A stretch of DNA of 18,358 bases, from the NCBI GenBank assembly GCA_900550065.1, contig URQR01000018.1, positions 1 to 18,358 on the forward strand, read 5' to 3'. A program made the translations under genes and the position numbers. The notes below the pieces were generated by a model that was not told the origin of the DNA, did not search any database, and saw only the letters and a list, made by a program, of their open reading frames with translations. Origin of the DNA: an uncultured Eubacteriales bacterium. Lineage in GTDB: Bacteria > Bacillota > Clostridia > UBA1381 > UMGS1253. Shown here in pieces: positions 6,507 through 14,612 of this stretch (position 1 is its first letter; the number at the start of each line of letters is the position of its first letter).

Positions 6507-6535
6507 TTTATATCATATTTTTATTTTCTTGTCAA
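6507..6535 (-). promoter_or_regulatory. Promoter of the small RHH gene
   Basis: Leftward TTGACA (6530-6535), a 17-nt spacer and TATAAA (6507-6512) with TG at the extended -10 position. It overlaps the promoter region of the divergent XRE-type gene, whose likely -10 TATAAT is at 6541-6546. Confidence 0.7.
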
Positions 6536-6563
6536 TAGTATATAATAACTTTAGGTGATACAA

Positions 6564-6794
6564 ATGATGCAAGAGTTTAAAAATGATTATATTAAAATTG
6601 GATTAAAAATTTCATATTATCGAAAATTAAAGTCCTTAACGCAGGTTCAGTTAGCTGCTATTTTAGGGTGCGATGTTTCCTTTATTGGGCAGATTGAGGC
6701 TCCAAATATCTATAAACCAATATCGTTGGATACACTTTTCCGAATAGCAAAGGCGCTTGAGGTTCCAGCATATAAATTTTTGTATTTTGAATAA
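6564..6794 (+). CDS. Small XRE/Cro-type helix-turn-helix regulator
   Basis: A 76-residue single-domain protein. The helix-turn-helix is plain: 'KIGLKISYYRKLKSLTQVQLA' leads to 'AAILGCDVSFIGQIE', then 'ISLDTLFRIAKALEVPAYKFL'. This matches the five-helix Cro/C1 fold with the recognition helix near residues 36-44. Unlike its neighbours it is AT-rich, with many AAA, ATT and TTA codons, suggesting a different origin or little constraint. AGGTG at 6553-6557 fits ATG 6564 or ATG 6567; an in-frame GTG at 6555 overlaps that site. It diverges from the small RHH gene and shares a terminator with ppdK. Its target is not known; the shared intergenic region is the obvious candidate. Confidence 0.85.
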   Translation: MMQEFKNDYIKIGLKISYYRKLKSLTQVQLAAILGCDVSFIGQIEAPNIYKPISLDTLFRIAKALEVPAYKFLYFE

Positions 6795-6826
6795 AAAAAA
6801 GACAGCCAACCGGCTGTCTTTTTTTC
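6793..6826. terminator. Bidirectional terminator between the XRE gene and ppdK
   Basis: GACAGCC-AACC-GGCTGTC (6801-6818) is flanked by eight A on the left and eight T on the right. It can end both convergent transcripts. Confidence 0.92.
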
Positions 6827-6833
6827 CACAAAC

Positions 6834-9461
6834 TTAAACTTCTTCTTTAATTTTTGCCTGCGCCGCCGCGAGCTTTGCAATCGGCACACGGTACGGGGAG
6901 CAGGAAACGTAGTTCAGTCCCGCCTTGTGGCAGAACTCCACGCTTGACGGGTCGCCGCCGTGCTCGCCGCAGATACCGAGCTTGATGTCGGGCCTTGTCG
7001 CGCGTCCGGCTTTAGCCGCCATCTGGATAAGCTTGCCAACGCCGTTTTGGTCGAGGCGCGCAAACGGGTCGGACTCGAACACCTTTTTCTCGTAATAATC
7101 CGCCAAGAACTTACCCGCGTCGTCACGCGAGAAGCCGTATGTCATCTGCGTCAGGTCGTTCGTACCAAACGAGAAGAATTCCGCCTCCGTCGCGATTTCG
7201 TCCGCCAACAGTGCGGCGCGCGGCACTTCAATCATCGTGCCAACCATATATTTCATATCTACGCCCGCGGCCTTAATAATTTCGTCCGCGGTTTTCGTGA
7301 TGATGTCTTTTACAAACTTTAATTCCTTGACTTCGCCGACGAGCGGAATCATGATTTCCGGCGTTACGTTAAGTCCCTTTTTGTTGACGTTAATCGCCGC
7401 CTCAATGATGGCCCGCGCCTGCATCGCCGCAATTTCCGGATACGTAACCGCAAGGCGGCATCCACGGTGGCCGAGCATCGGGTTAAACTCGTGCAAGTCC
7501 GCAATCGTTTCCTTCAGGCTGTCGTACGAAATCCCCATTTCCTTTGACAGTGCGCGGATATCGTCGTCATTCGTCGGCAAAAACTCGTGGAGCGGCGGGT
7601 CGAGCAGGCGTATCGTTACCGGGAGGCCGCCCAGCGCCTCGAACAGCCCTTCAAAGTCGCCGCGCTGCATTGGCAGAAGCTTGTCGAGCGCCTTCTGCCG
7701 CTGCGGAAGTGTCTTTGCCACAATCATCTCGCGTACCGCCGGGATTCTGTCCTCGTCAAAGAACATGTGCTCCGTCCGGCAAAGGCCGATACCCTCCGCG
7801 CCGAAGCGTACCGCCGTGAGCGCGTCCTTCGGCGTGTCTGCGTTCGTGCGAACCTTCAGCCTGCGCTCTTCGTCTGCCCAGCCCATGAATTTTGCAAAGT
7901 CGCCCGTGAGCGACGCCTCCTGCGTTGCGATTGCTTCCGCGTAAATGTTGCCCGTCGAGCCGTCAAGCGAGATGTAGTCGCCCTCGCTGAGCCGCTGTCC
8001 CGCTAAAACGCAGTATTTTTCCTCTTCATTTACAACCAAATCGCCGCAGCCTGCTACACAGCATGTCCCCATGCCGCGCGCCACAACCGCCGCGTGCGAG
8101 GTCATGCCGCCGCGCGCCGTGAGGATACCCTCCGCCGCGTTCATACCCTCAATGTCCTCCGGCGAGGTCTCGAGCCGTACGAGCACAACCTTCTCGCCGC
8201 GCTCGCCTGCCGCTTCTACTGCGTCCGCTGCGTTAAAGTAAATCTTGCCGCATGCTGCGCCCGGGGAAGCCGGGAGCGCCGTCGCCGCAGGTGCAGCTTT
8301 CTTTAATGCGTCCGGGTCGAACGTCGGGTGCAAAAGTGCGTCGAGCTGGCGCGGGTCAACCTTTAGGAGCGCTTCCTTCTTGGTCGCGAGCCCCTCGTCT
8401 ACGAGGTCAACCGCAATTTTGAGCGCCGCCGCCGCGGTACGCTTGCCGTTTCTCGTTTGCAGCATGTAGAGCTTGCCGTTTTCAATCGTAAACTCCATGT
8501 CCTGCATATCTTTATAGTGATTTTCAAGCTTGTCCGCAATTTCAACAAACTGCGCGTATACCTGTGGCATGTCCTCCTCGAGGTGGCTGATCGGGTTCGG
8601 CGTGCGGATACCCGCAACAACGTCTTCGCCCTGTGCGTTCATCAAGTATTCGCCGTACAGCTTCTTTTCGCCGGTAGCGGGGTTTCTCGTAAACGCAACA
8701 CCCGTGCCGGACTTGTCGCCCGTGTTGCCGAACACCATTGCCTGTACGTTGACCGCCGTACCCCAGTCGTAGGGAATGTCGTTCATGCGGCGGTATACGA
8801 TGGCGCGCGGGTTGTCCCAGCTGCGGAACACCGCCTCGACCGATTCAATGAGCTGTGTCTGCGGGTCCTGCGGGAAGTCTGTCCCTTTTTCTGCTTTGTA
8901 TAATACTTTGTAGCGTTTAATCAGTTCTTTTAAGTCGTCCGCGTCGAGCTCTGTGTCGAGCTTTACACCCTTTTCTTCTTTTAGCTCGTCTATGATTTTT
9001 TCAAACTTTGGCTTCGGAATTTCCATTACAACGTCAGAAAACATCTGGATAAACCGGCGGTAGCTGTCGTACGCAAAGCGCGGATTGTTCGTCAGCTTTG
9101 CCAGACCTTCGGTCACCTCATCCGTCAAACCGAGGTTTAAAATCGTGTCCATCATACCCGGCATAGACGCCCGTGCGCCGGAGCGGACGGAAACGAGGAA
9201 TGGGTTGTTTACGTCGCCAAACTTTTTGCCGACAATTTGTTCCGTTACGGCTAACTTCTCCTTAATTTCCGCAATAATGTCGTCCGCAATTTTCCTACCG
9301 TCGTCGTAGTAGCGTGTGCAGGCCTCGGTCGTTACGGTAAAGCCCTGCGGCACCGGAAAGCCCAGCTTTGTCATTTCGGCAAGGTTCGCGCCTTTGCCGC
9401 CCAGCAGGTTACGCATCGAGGCGTCGCCCTCGCTGAACAGATATACATATTTATTTCCCAT
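6834..9461 (-). CDS. ppdK: Pyruvate, phosphate dikinase
   Basis: This 875-residue cytosolic enzyme interconverts pyruvate, ATP and phosphate with phosphoenolpyruvate, AMP and pyrophosphate, and in anaerobes often works in glycolysis. Domain order is standard: an N-terminal ATP-grasp nucleotide-binding domain (opening 'LLGGKGANLAEM'), a central phosphohistidine domain with His456 in 'GGMTSHAAVVARGMG', and a C-terminal PEP/pyruvate barrel ending with Cys831 in 'CGEHGGDP'. These positions nearly equal those of the Clostridium symbiosum enzyme (His455, Cys831), and the length matches. The start has GGAGG at a good distance. No gene for the PPDK regulatory kinase/phosphatase lies nearby. A TGATATAAT extended -10 lies about 50 bp upstream. 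Confidence 0.97.
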   Translation of the reverse strand: MGNKYVYLFSEGDASMRNLLGGKGANLAEMTKLGFPVPQGFTVTTEACTRYYDDGRKIADDIIAEIKEKLAVTEQIVGKKFGDVNNPFLVSVRSGARASMPGMMDTILNLGLTDEVTEGLAKLTNNPRFAYDSYRRFIQMFSDVVMEIPKPKFEKIIDELKEEKGVKLDTELDADDLKELIKRYKVLYKAEKGTDFPQDPQTQLIESVEAVFRSWDNPRAIVYRRMNDIPYDWGTAVNVQAMVFGNTGDKSGTGVAFTRNPATGEKKLYGEYLMNAQGEDVVAGIRTPNPISHLEEDMPQVYAQFVEIADKLENHYKDMQDMEFTIENGKLYMLQTRNGKRTAAAALKIAVDLVDEGLATKKEALLKVDPRQLDALLHPTFDPDALKKAAPAATALPASPGAACGKIYFNAADAVEAAGERGEKVVLVRLETSPEDIEGMNAAEGILTARGGMTSHAAVVARGMGTCCVAGCGDLVVNEEEKYCVLAGQRLSEGDYISLDGSTGNIYAEAIATQEASLTGDFAKFMGWADEERRLKVRTNADTPKDALTAVRFGAEGIGLCRTEHMFFDEDRIPAVREMIVAKTLPQRQKALDKLLPMQRGDFEGLFEALGGLPVTIRLLDPPLHEFLPTNDDDIRALSKEMGISYDSLKETIADLHEFNPMLGHRGCRLAVTYPEIAAMQARAIIEAAINVNKKGLNVTPEIMIPLVGEVKELKFVKDIITKTADEIIKAAGVDMKYMVGTMIEVPRAALLADEIATEAEFFSFGTNDLTQMTYGFSRDDAGKFLADYYEKKVFESDPFARLDQNGVGKLIQMAAKAGRATRPDIKLGICGEHGGDPSSVEFCHKAGLNYVSCSPYRVPIAKLAAAQAKIKEEV

Positions 9462-9509
9462 TCTTTTTCCTCCTTCGTATATTCAAAATTTAGAATTTTT
9501 CGTGTATGA

Positions 9510-9518
9510 ATTATATCA
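9510..9518 (-). promoter_or_regulatory. Extended -10 promoter element for ppdK
   Basis: Leftward TG-A-TATAAT (TATAAT at 9510-9515) lies about 50 bp before the ppdK start. The hexamer at the -35 position (TAGATT) is weak, as is usual with an extended -10. Confidence 0.5.
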
Positions 9519-9860
9519 TAAGGCAAAGCAATAATCTACACCACAGCCGTAAAAAAGTTAGTTTGCCTAAATTCCTTTTAAAAATTCCACAGAAAAAAAG
9601 AAATTTTGTAAACGGAAAATAAATACATAAAAATGGAAAAATTTTCCGTAATTGAGCCAAAAAAAGGCTTAAAACCATTCATCTTAAACTCCACAACAAT
9701 TGTACCGTATTATGGTAAAAAAAGCAAGCCCTAAAATAAAATAAACAAGGCTTAACGCCATGTGCGCCTAAGATTTGTTAGGATTCAAACAATGCTTTAC
9801 TTTTTTTTTGCTTTATGATATGATTATAAACTAAGTGGGAAATAATTATACATAGAAAAT
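9519..9860. other. AT-rich intergenic stretch with small inverted repeats, no gene recognised
   Basis: Most of the 481 bp between ppdK and the aminotransferase holds no convincing coding sequence. Short complementary pairs are visible, such as AGCC-A7-GGCT near 9655-9671, AAGCC with GGCTT between about 9727 and 9753, and CCTAA-GATTTG-TTAGG near 9767-9782. I could match none of them to a known riboswitch or T-box; the T-box antiterminator sequence is absent. Confidence 0.5.
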
Positions 9861-9866
9861 GACAGC

Positions 9867-9896
9867 GTATTGATACGCTGTATTGATACGCTGTAT
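9867..9896. repeat. 13-bp tandem repeat with palindromic units before the aminotransferase gene
   Basis: The unit GTATTGATACGCT occurs twice in direct succession (9867-9879, 9880-9892) plus four more bases. The left flank makes a perfect inverted repeat ACAGCGTAT-TG-ATACGCTGT (9862-9881). A TTGATA (9870-9875) and TATACG (9894-9899) with an 18-nt spacer could be the promoter, placing the repeat directly over it. Confidence 0.75.
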
Positions 9897-9942
9897 ACGA
9901 ATATAAAAACCACAGTGATTTTAGAAGGGTCGTGTTTTAACC

Positions 9943-11136
9943 ATGGAAAATATGGAAAAGGTTTTCACACCTGCGGTTGCCGCGATGCAGGCGAGCGCAA
10001 TACGTGAGATTTTTAAACTGATTGATAAAAAGGATATTATATCCTTTGCGGCGGGTATCCCTGCGCCGGAACTGTTCCCCTCCAAAGAGTGGGCGGATAT
10101 TACGGGCGATATATTGCGCAATGCGCCGACGCCGGCGCTGATTTACGGCGTGACGGAGGGCTATGGGCCGCTGCGCGCGCTGACAAAAGAGCGCGCGGCG
10201 AAGCAAGGGGTGTTTCACGACAGCGACGAACTGATTATGACGACTGGCGCGCAGCAGGCAATAGACTTAGCGGCGAAGGTGCTCTTAGAGGTCGGGGACG
10301 GCGTTATTATTGAAAAGCCGAGCTTTATCGGCTCTCTTAATTCGTTCCGTTCGTACGGCGCGAAGCTCTACGACGTAGATGTAGAGGACGACGGACTGAA
10401 TGTAGAGCAGGTCGAGGCGCTGTTAAAGGCGCACGGCAATATTAAGTTTATTTATACCATCCCGACGTTCCAGAACCCGTCGGGCACAACGATGGGCGTT
10501 GAAAAGCGTAAGGCGCTGCTCGCACTTGCGAAAAAGTACAACGTATTTATTTTAGAAGATAATCCATACGGCGAGCTGCGTTTCCGCGGCGAAGCCGTGC
10601 CGGCGATTAAATCGTTTGATACGGACGGACATGTAATTTATGCGGGTACATACTCGAAGACGCTTGCGCCGGGTCTGCGTGTTGGTTTCGTTTCCGGCAG
10701 GAAGGACATTATTGACCGTATCGTTGTGGTGAAGCAGGTCAACGACGTGCATACGCCGGTGCTCAACCAGATGATGGTGTACGAATATATCAAAAACTAT
10801 GACTATGACGGGCACATTGCGGCTTGTGCGAAAGAGTACGGCAAGAAGTGCGCGCTGATGATAGAAGAAATGGAGAAGCACTTCCCGTCTTCGGTGAAGT
10901 TTACGCGTCCGGACGGCGGTATCTTTATTCTTTGCACCATGCCGGAAGGTGTTGACACAAAAGTTGTGTTAAATGATGCGATTGCGCAGAATGTCGCGTA
11001 TGTCCCGGGCAATACCTTTATGGCGGACATTGACGCGCCGTCGAATATATTTCGGCTTAACTTTTCTGTTACGACGGAGGAGTCAATCAAAAAGGGTATC
11101 AAAATCTTGGGCGATGTGCTGAAGCGGCACGTATAA
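9943..11136 (+). CDS. PLP-dependent aminotransferase, class I/II (2-aminoadipate aminotransferase/LysN-like)
   Basis: A 397-residue fold-type I aminotransferase. The PLP-binding lysine is Lys239 in 'TYSKTLAPGLRVGF'; other cofactor residues are Asn178 in 'QNPSG', Asp206 and Tyr209 in 'EDNPYG', and Arg371 near the C-terminus for the substrate carboxylate. The opening 'ISFAAGIPAPELFP' and 'YGVTEGYGPLR' are typical of the LysN / MocR-effector-domain subgroup, but there is no N-terminal winged helix, so it is an enzyme rather than a regulator. Substrates in this subgroup include aminoadipate, branched-chain and aromatic amino acids; specificity cannot be told here. trpS follows within 22 bp, so they are probably one transcript. 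The ribosome binding site (AGGG) is rather far from the ATG. Confidence 0.85.
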   Translation: MENMEKVFTPAVAAMQASAIREIFKLIDKKDIISFAAGIPAPELFPSKEWADITGDILRNAPTPALIYGVTEGYGPLRALTKERAAKQGVFHDSDELIMTTGAQQAIDLAAKVLLEVGDGVIIEKPSFIGSLNSFRSYGAKLYDVDVEDDGLNVEQVEALLKAHGNIKFIYTIPTFQNPSGTTMGVEKRKALLALAKKYNVFILEDNPYGELRFRGEAVPAIKSFDTDGHVIYAGTYSKTLAPGLRVGFVSGRKDIIDRIVVVKQVNDVHTPVLNQMMVYEYIKNYDYDGHIAACAKEYGKKCALMIEEMEKHFPSSVKFTRPDGGIFILCTMPEGVDTKVVLNDAIAQNVAYVPGNTFMADIDAPSNIFRLNFSVTTEESIKKGIKILGDVLKRHV

Positions 11137-11158
11137 GGCCATATTGGAGCTGAATGTG

Positions 11159-12163
11159 ATGGAAGAAAAAAAGAGGATACTTTCAGGGATTAAGCCGAGC
11201 GGCGAGCTGACGCTGGGGTCCTATCTCGGTGCTATAAAAAATTGGGTGGAACTTTCGTCGGAGTATGAGTGCTTTTACATGATGGCGGATATGCACGCGA
11301 TTACGGTGCGCCAAAATCCTGCGGAGCTTAGACGGCGTACCCTGCTGCAGCTCGCGCAGTATATTGCGTGCGGACTTGACCCAAAGGAAAACACAATTTT
11401 TATTCAGAGCCACGTACCGGCGCATGCGGAGCTTTCATGGGTGTTGAGCTGCTACACGATGTTTGGCGAGCTTTCCAGAATGACGCAGTTTAAGGATAAA
11501 TCTGCGAAAAACGCCACCAACATCAACGCAGGCCTCTTTACTTATCCTGTGCTGATGGCGGCCGATATACTGATCTATCAGGCGGACCTTGTGCCGGTTG
11601 GCGAGGACCAGAAGCAGCACGTCGAGCTGACACGCGATATCGCGGCGCGATTTAACGGCGTATACGGCGATGTGTTTACGATGCCGGAGCCGTTTATTCC
11701 AAAGACCGGTGCACGAATTATGAGCTTGCAGGAGCCGGAAAATAAAATGAGTAAATCGGAGCAGGATAATGGGGGCTGTGTTTGTCTGCTTGATAAACCT
11801 GAGACAATCATGAAGGCGTTCAAACGTGCCGTTACAGATAGCGATACATGTGTGAGATATGACCCTGAAAATAAGCCGGGTATATCGAATTTGATGCAAA
11901 TTTATTCCGTTATAACGGGTAAAAGCTTTTCAGAAATAGAGGATGCGTTTGCGGGCGCCGGATACGGCGTGTTTAAAACGACAGTCGGCGAGGCTGTGGT
12001 TGAGCTTTTGCGCCCTGTAAGGGAAGAGGCGGAGCGGCTTTTTGCTGATAAGGCATATTTAGAGAGCGTGTATAAAGACGGCGCCGAGCGGGCCGCTTAC
12101 GTTGCGGACAAAACTGTGCGCAAAGTATATAAAAAGGTAGGCTTTGTGCCGAAGGCGCGTTGA
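11159..12163 (+). CDS. trpS: Tryptophanyl-tRNA synthetase
   Basis: This 334-residue class I synthetase charges tRNA-Trp. The ATP-site motifs are visible: 'KPSGELTLGSYLGA' (12-25, the HIGH-equivalent, with Ser where most have Asn) and KMSKS at 196-200. Tryptophan-pocket blocks are also present: 'MADMHAITV', 'FIQSHVPAH', 'GLFTYPVLMAADILIYQADLVPVGEDQKQH'. I chose ATG 11159, which lies nine bases after GGAG. A TTG at 11144 would overlap that site, and a GTG at 11156 is also possible. It sits between the aminotransferase and the TagO-like gene, all on one strand. No T-box leader is seen directly before it. Confidence 0.95.
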   Translation: MEEKKRILSGIKPSGELTLGSYLGAIKNWVELSSEYECFYMMADMHAITVRQNPAELRRRTLLQLAQYIACGLDPKENTIFIQSHVPAHAELSWVLSCYTMFGELSRMTQFKDKSAKNATNINAGLFTYPVLMAADILIYQADLVPVGEDQKQHVELTRDIAARFNGVYGDVFTMPEPFIPKTGARIMSLQEPENKMSKSEQDNGGCVCLLDKPETIMKAFKRAVTDSDTCVRYDPENKPGISNLMQIYSVITGKSFSEIEDAFAGAGYGVFKTTVGEAVVELLRPVREEAERLFADKAYLESVYKDGAERAAYVADKTVRKVYKKVGFVPKAR

Positions 12164-12218
12164 CGCAGAGCTGCGCTGGTTACGGCGGATACGTAAGAGA
12201 GATCGGAGTGAATCTTAG

Positions 12219-13358
12219 GTGGAAGAAAATAGCATGATTTATTTGCTGATGGGGATTGCGTTTGCAGTTGCGCTTTGCTTTACGCTGATTTCGGTCCCGC
12301 TGGCAAGAAAAATCGCGGAAAAAATCGGCGCAATTGATGTGCCGAAGGATACGCGCAGGATGCACAAGGTTCCGACGCCGCGGCTCGGTGGACTCGCAGT
12401 TTTTTTGGGCTTTTTGGTGAGCGTTCTGTGCTTTTGTGAAATTACGAAAGAGATGATTGGCCTTTTGTGCGGCTCGGTCATTATTGTGATATTAGGTATC
12501 TTTGACGACAGCCATGATCTCAGTGCGAAGCTGAAGCTGATTGTGCAGATTATTGCTGCGCTCGTGACGATTTATATTGGCGATATTAAAATCAACTTTT
12601 TTACCAATCCGAATATTTTTTCAAACGATAAAATCTTACTGCTGAGCGACTGGATTTCCGTGCCGTGTACCGTTTTGTGGATTGTGGCGATTACAAACGC
12701 CGTGAACTTAATTGACGGGCTCGACGGACTTGCGGCCGGTGTGTCTACGATTGCGGCGGTTTCTTTGGTGTTTATAGCCAGCATGGTAGACGAGCCGGCG
12801 ATTGCGCTGATTGCGATTATTATCGCGGGCGCATGTCTGGGCTTTTTGCCGTTCAATTTTCGCAAAAAAAAGAAAATATTTTTAGGCGATACAGGGGCGA
12901 CCTTTTTGGGGTACGCCCTTGCTGTGCTGTCTGTTCAGGGCGGATTTAAGAGCTATGCGGTAATTTCGTTTGCTGTGCCTGTGCTGATTTTCGGACTGCC
13001 GATTTTTGACACGGCGTTTGCGATGCTGCGCCGTATGCTGACCGGGCGCAGCCCGATGTCGCCCGACCGTGGGCACATCCACCACAGGCTTGTGGATATG
13101 GGCTTTTCACAGAAGCAGAGCGTGTTTATCCTGTATGCGATGAGCGGTGTTTTGGGCCTTACGGCGGTTGTGCTTGCCGAGAGCGGCGCAATGCGCGCCC
13201 TGCTTTTGCTTATCGGCGTGTTAATTGTGATATTTACAGGGAGCCTGTTTACAAAGAATAGGCGGGCGGGCAATAAACAGCCGATGCCGGAGGAAACGAT
13301 AACGGTAACGCTGGATAAAATTGATAAAACGGATAAAAACGAGAAACAGAATCAGTAG
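12219..13358 (+). CDS. tagO: Undecaprenyl-phosphate N-acetylglucosaminyl 1-phosphate transferase (TagO/WecA family)
   Basis: A 379-residue polytopic membrane enzyme with about ten hydrophobic segments. It moves a sugar-1-phosphate, probably GlcNAc-1-P, from its UDP form to undecaprenyl phosphate on the inner face of the membrane. Visible motifs are the Mg-binding 'FDDSHD' (95-100), 'NAVNLIDGLDGLA' (160-172), 'FLGDTG' (221-226) and 'PDRGHIHHRL' (282-291); the HIHH block separates WecA/TagO from MraY. A hydrophilic, charged tail of about 40 residues follows the last helix and is variable in the family. Start is GTG 12219 with GGAG 10 nt upstream; ATG 12234 is an alternative. wecB follows after 15 bp, so the pair likely feeds teichoic-acid-like or other envelope glycopolymer synthesis. 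Confidence 0.9.
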   Translation: MEENSMIYLLMGIAFAVALCFTLISVPLARKIAEKIGAIDVPKDTRRMHKVPTPRLGGLAVFLGFLVSVLCFCEITKEMIGLLCGSVIIVILGIFDDSHDLSAKLKLIVQIIAALVTIYIGDIKINFFTNPNIFSNDKILLLSDWISVPCTVLWIVAITNAVNLIDGLDGLAAGVSTIAAVSLVFIASMVDEPAIALIAIIIAGACLGFLPFNFRKKKKIFLGDTGATFLGYALAVLSVQGGFKSYAVISFAVPVLIFGLPIFDTAFAMLRRMLTGRSPMSPDRGHIHHRLVDMGFSQKQSVFILYAMSGVLGLTAVVLAESGAMRALLLLIGVLIVIFTGSLFTKNRRAGNKQPMPEETITVTLDKIDKTDKNEKQNQ

Positions 13359-13373
13359 AAGGGGTGGCAGCAG

Positions 13374-14525
13374 ATGGACAGGAAGATAAAGGCGATGACG
13401 GTGTTTGGTACGCGGCCGGAGGCAATTAAAATGGCTCCGCTTGCGCTCGCGCTCGATGCATGTCCGCACATTGATGCGAAGGTGTGTGTAACAGCGCAGC
13501 ATCGGCAGATGCTTGACCAGGTGCTTGAGATGTTTGATATCAAGCCGGACTATGACTTGGACATTATGAAGGAACGCCAGTCGCTCGTTGGTATTACGAC
13601 GCGCGTGCTGGAGGGCTTAGACGAAGTAATTAAAGAGGCGCAGCCGGATGTGATCTTGGTGCACGGCGACACATCGACAACGTTTGCCGGCGCACTTGCT
13701 GCGTTTTATAATCAAGTAAAGGTTGGCCATGTGGAGGCGGGCCTTCGCACATATGACAAATATTCGCCGTTCCCGGAGGAGATGAACCGTTGCTTGACAG
13801 GCGTTTTAACGGATTTTCACTTCTCTCCCACACAGGCGAATAAAAATAATTTATTAAAGGAAAATGTGGACGAAAAGAAAATTTATATTACAGGAAATAC
13901 AGTCATCGACGCACTCAAGAGTACGGTAAAGGACGATTATACCTTTACGGACGAGACGCTGCGCGCGCTGGACTTTGGCGCGAAAAAGGTGATTTTGGTG
14001 ACCGCGCACCGGCGCGAGAACTTGGGCGAGCCGCTTCGTAACATCTGTGAGGCGCTGCGCCACATTGTGACGAAATATGAAGACGTACAGATTGTGTACC
14101 CAGTACACTTAAACCCCGCCGTACGCGAGGTCGCGTTCGAGATTCTCGGCGGCCTTGACCGCGTATCGCTCATCGACCCGGTTAATGTCGACGACCTGCA
14201 TAACGCAATGGCGCGGTGCTTTATGGTTATGACGGATTCGGGCGGCTTGCAGGAGGAGGCGCCGTCGCTGGCAAAGCCGGTGCTTGTACTGCGTAATGAG
14301 ACGGAACGGCCCGAGGCGGTCGAGGCCGGCACTGTGAAGGTAGCCGGCGTAGATAGAGACACGATTATCGCGATGGCGGAAGAGCTGATTGAAAACAAAG
14401 CTGCGTATGACAAAATGGCGCATGCGGCGAACCCCTACGGCGACGGGAACGCGTCGAGCCGTATCGTTGACGCGCTTTTGTACGAATTTGGAATAATTCC
14501 GCAGAGAGTGGCAGATTTTAAGTAG
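13374..14525 (+). CDS. wecB: UDP-N-acetylglucosamine 2-epimerase (non-hydrolysing)
   Basis: This 383-residue cytosolic enzyme converts UDP-GlcNAc to UDP-ManNAc. Family blocks are intact: 'FGTRPEAIKMAP' (11-22), 'VHGDTSTT' with Asp99, 'HVEAGLRT' with Glu121, 'FPEEMNR' with Glu135/136, 'TAHRREN' with His212, 'TDSGGLQEEAP' and 'LRNETERPEA'. These correspond to Asp95, Glu117, Glu131 and His213 of the E. coli enzyme. The product is the ManNAc donor for teichoic acid linkage units and some capsules. It shares a transcript with the TagO-like gene, whose product uses the same UDP-GlcNAc. The V-type ATPase genes follow after 87 bp containing a small hairpin. Confidence 0.95.
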   Translation: MDRKIKAMTVFGTRPEAIKMAPLALALDACPHIDAKVCVTAQHRQMLDQVLEMFDIKPDYDLDIMKERQSLVGITTRVLEGLDEVIKEAQPDVILVHGDTSTTFAGALAAFYNQVKVGHVEAGLRTYDKYSPFPEEMNRCLTGVLTDFHFSPTQANKNNLLKENVDEKKIYITGNTVIDALKSTVKDDYTFTDETLRALDFGAKKVILVTAHRRENLGEPLRNICEALRHIVTKYEDVQIVYPVHLNPAVREVAFEILGGLDRVSLIDPVNVDDLHNAMARCFMVMTDSGGLQEEAPSLAKPVLVLRNETERPEAVEAGTVKVAGVDRDTIIAMAEELIENKAAYDKMAHAANPYGDGNASSRIVDALLYEFGIIPQRVADFK

Positions 14526-14566
14526 AGATTATTTTATATAGATATAGAAATAACAGGCTGGTATTT

Positions 14567-14586
14567 ACGGGCGGCGGCCCGTTTAT
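14567..14586 (+). terminator. Weak hairpin between wecB and the ATPase genes
   Basis: ACGGGC-GGCG-GCCCGT (14567-14582) is followed by TTAT only. It may be a weak terminator or attenuate read-through into the ATPase operon. I see no clear promoter between it and the next gene. Confidence 0.4.
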
Positions 14587-14612
14587 AGAAACCTTTGAAA
14601 GGGGGAGACAGG

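Noticed and set aside
6276..6794. Classic toxin-antitoxin locus
   Set aside because: Both proteins look like DNA-binding proteins, they diverge rather than form an operon, and no toxin-like frame (RelE, MazF, Fic, HipA) lies beside either.
7237..7944. 235-aa open frame on the plus strand inside ppdK
   Set aside because: It is an antisense shadow of the GC-biased ppdK codons. The product is a low-complexity Ser/Arg-rich string with no domain pattern, and ppdK itself is certain.
9633..9734. 33-codon open frame (MEKFSVIEPKKG...) in the ppdK-aminotransferase gap
   Set aside because: No ribosome binding site, AT-rich, no recognisable family, and the length is easily reached by chance. Conservation in relatives would be needed to revive it.
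9862..9896. CRISPR or phage attachment-site repeat
   Set aside because: The units are contiguous without spacers, number only two and a fraction, and no cas, integrase or tRNA gene is present.
11101..11160. T-box leader controlling trpS
   Set aside because: Only 22 bp separate the aminotransferase stop from the trpS start, and no T-box sequence or terminator/antiterminator pair is visible there or in the upstream 480-bp gap.
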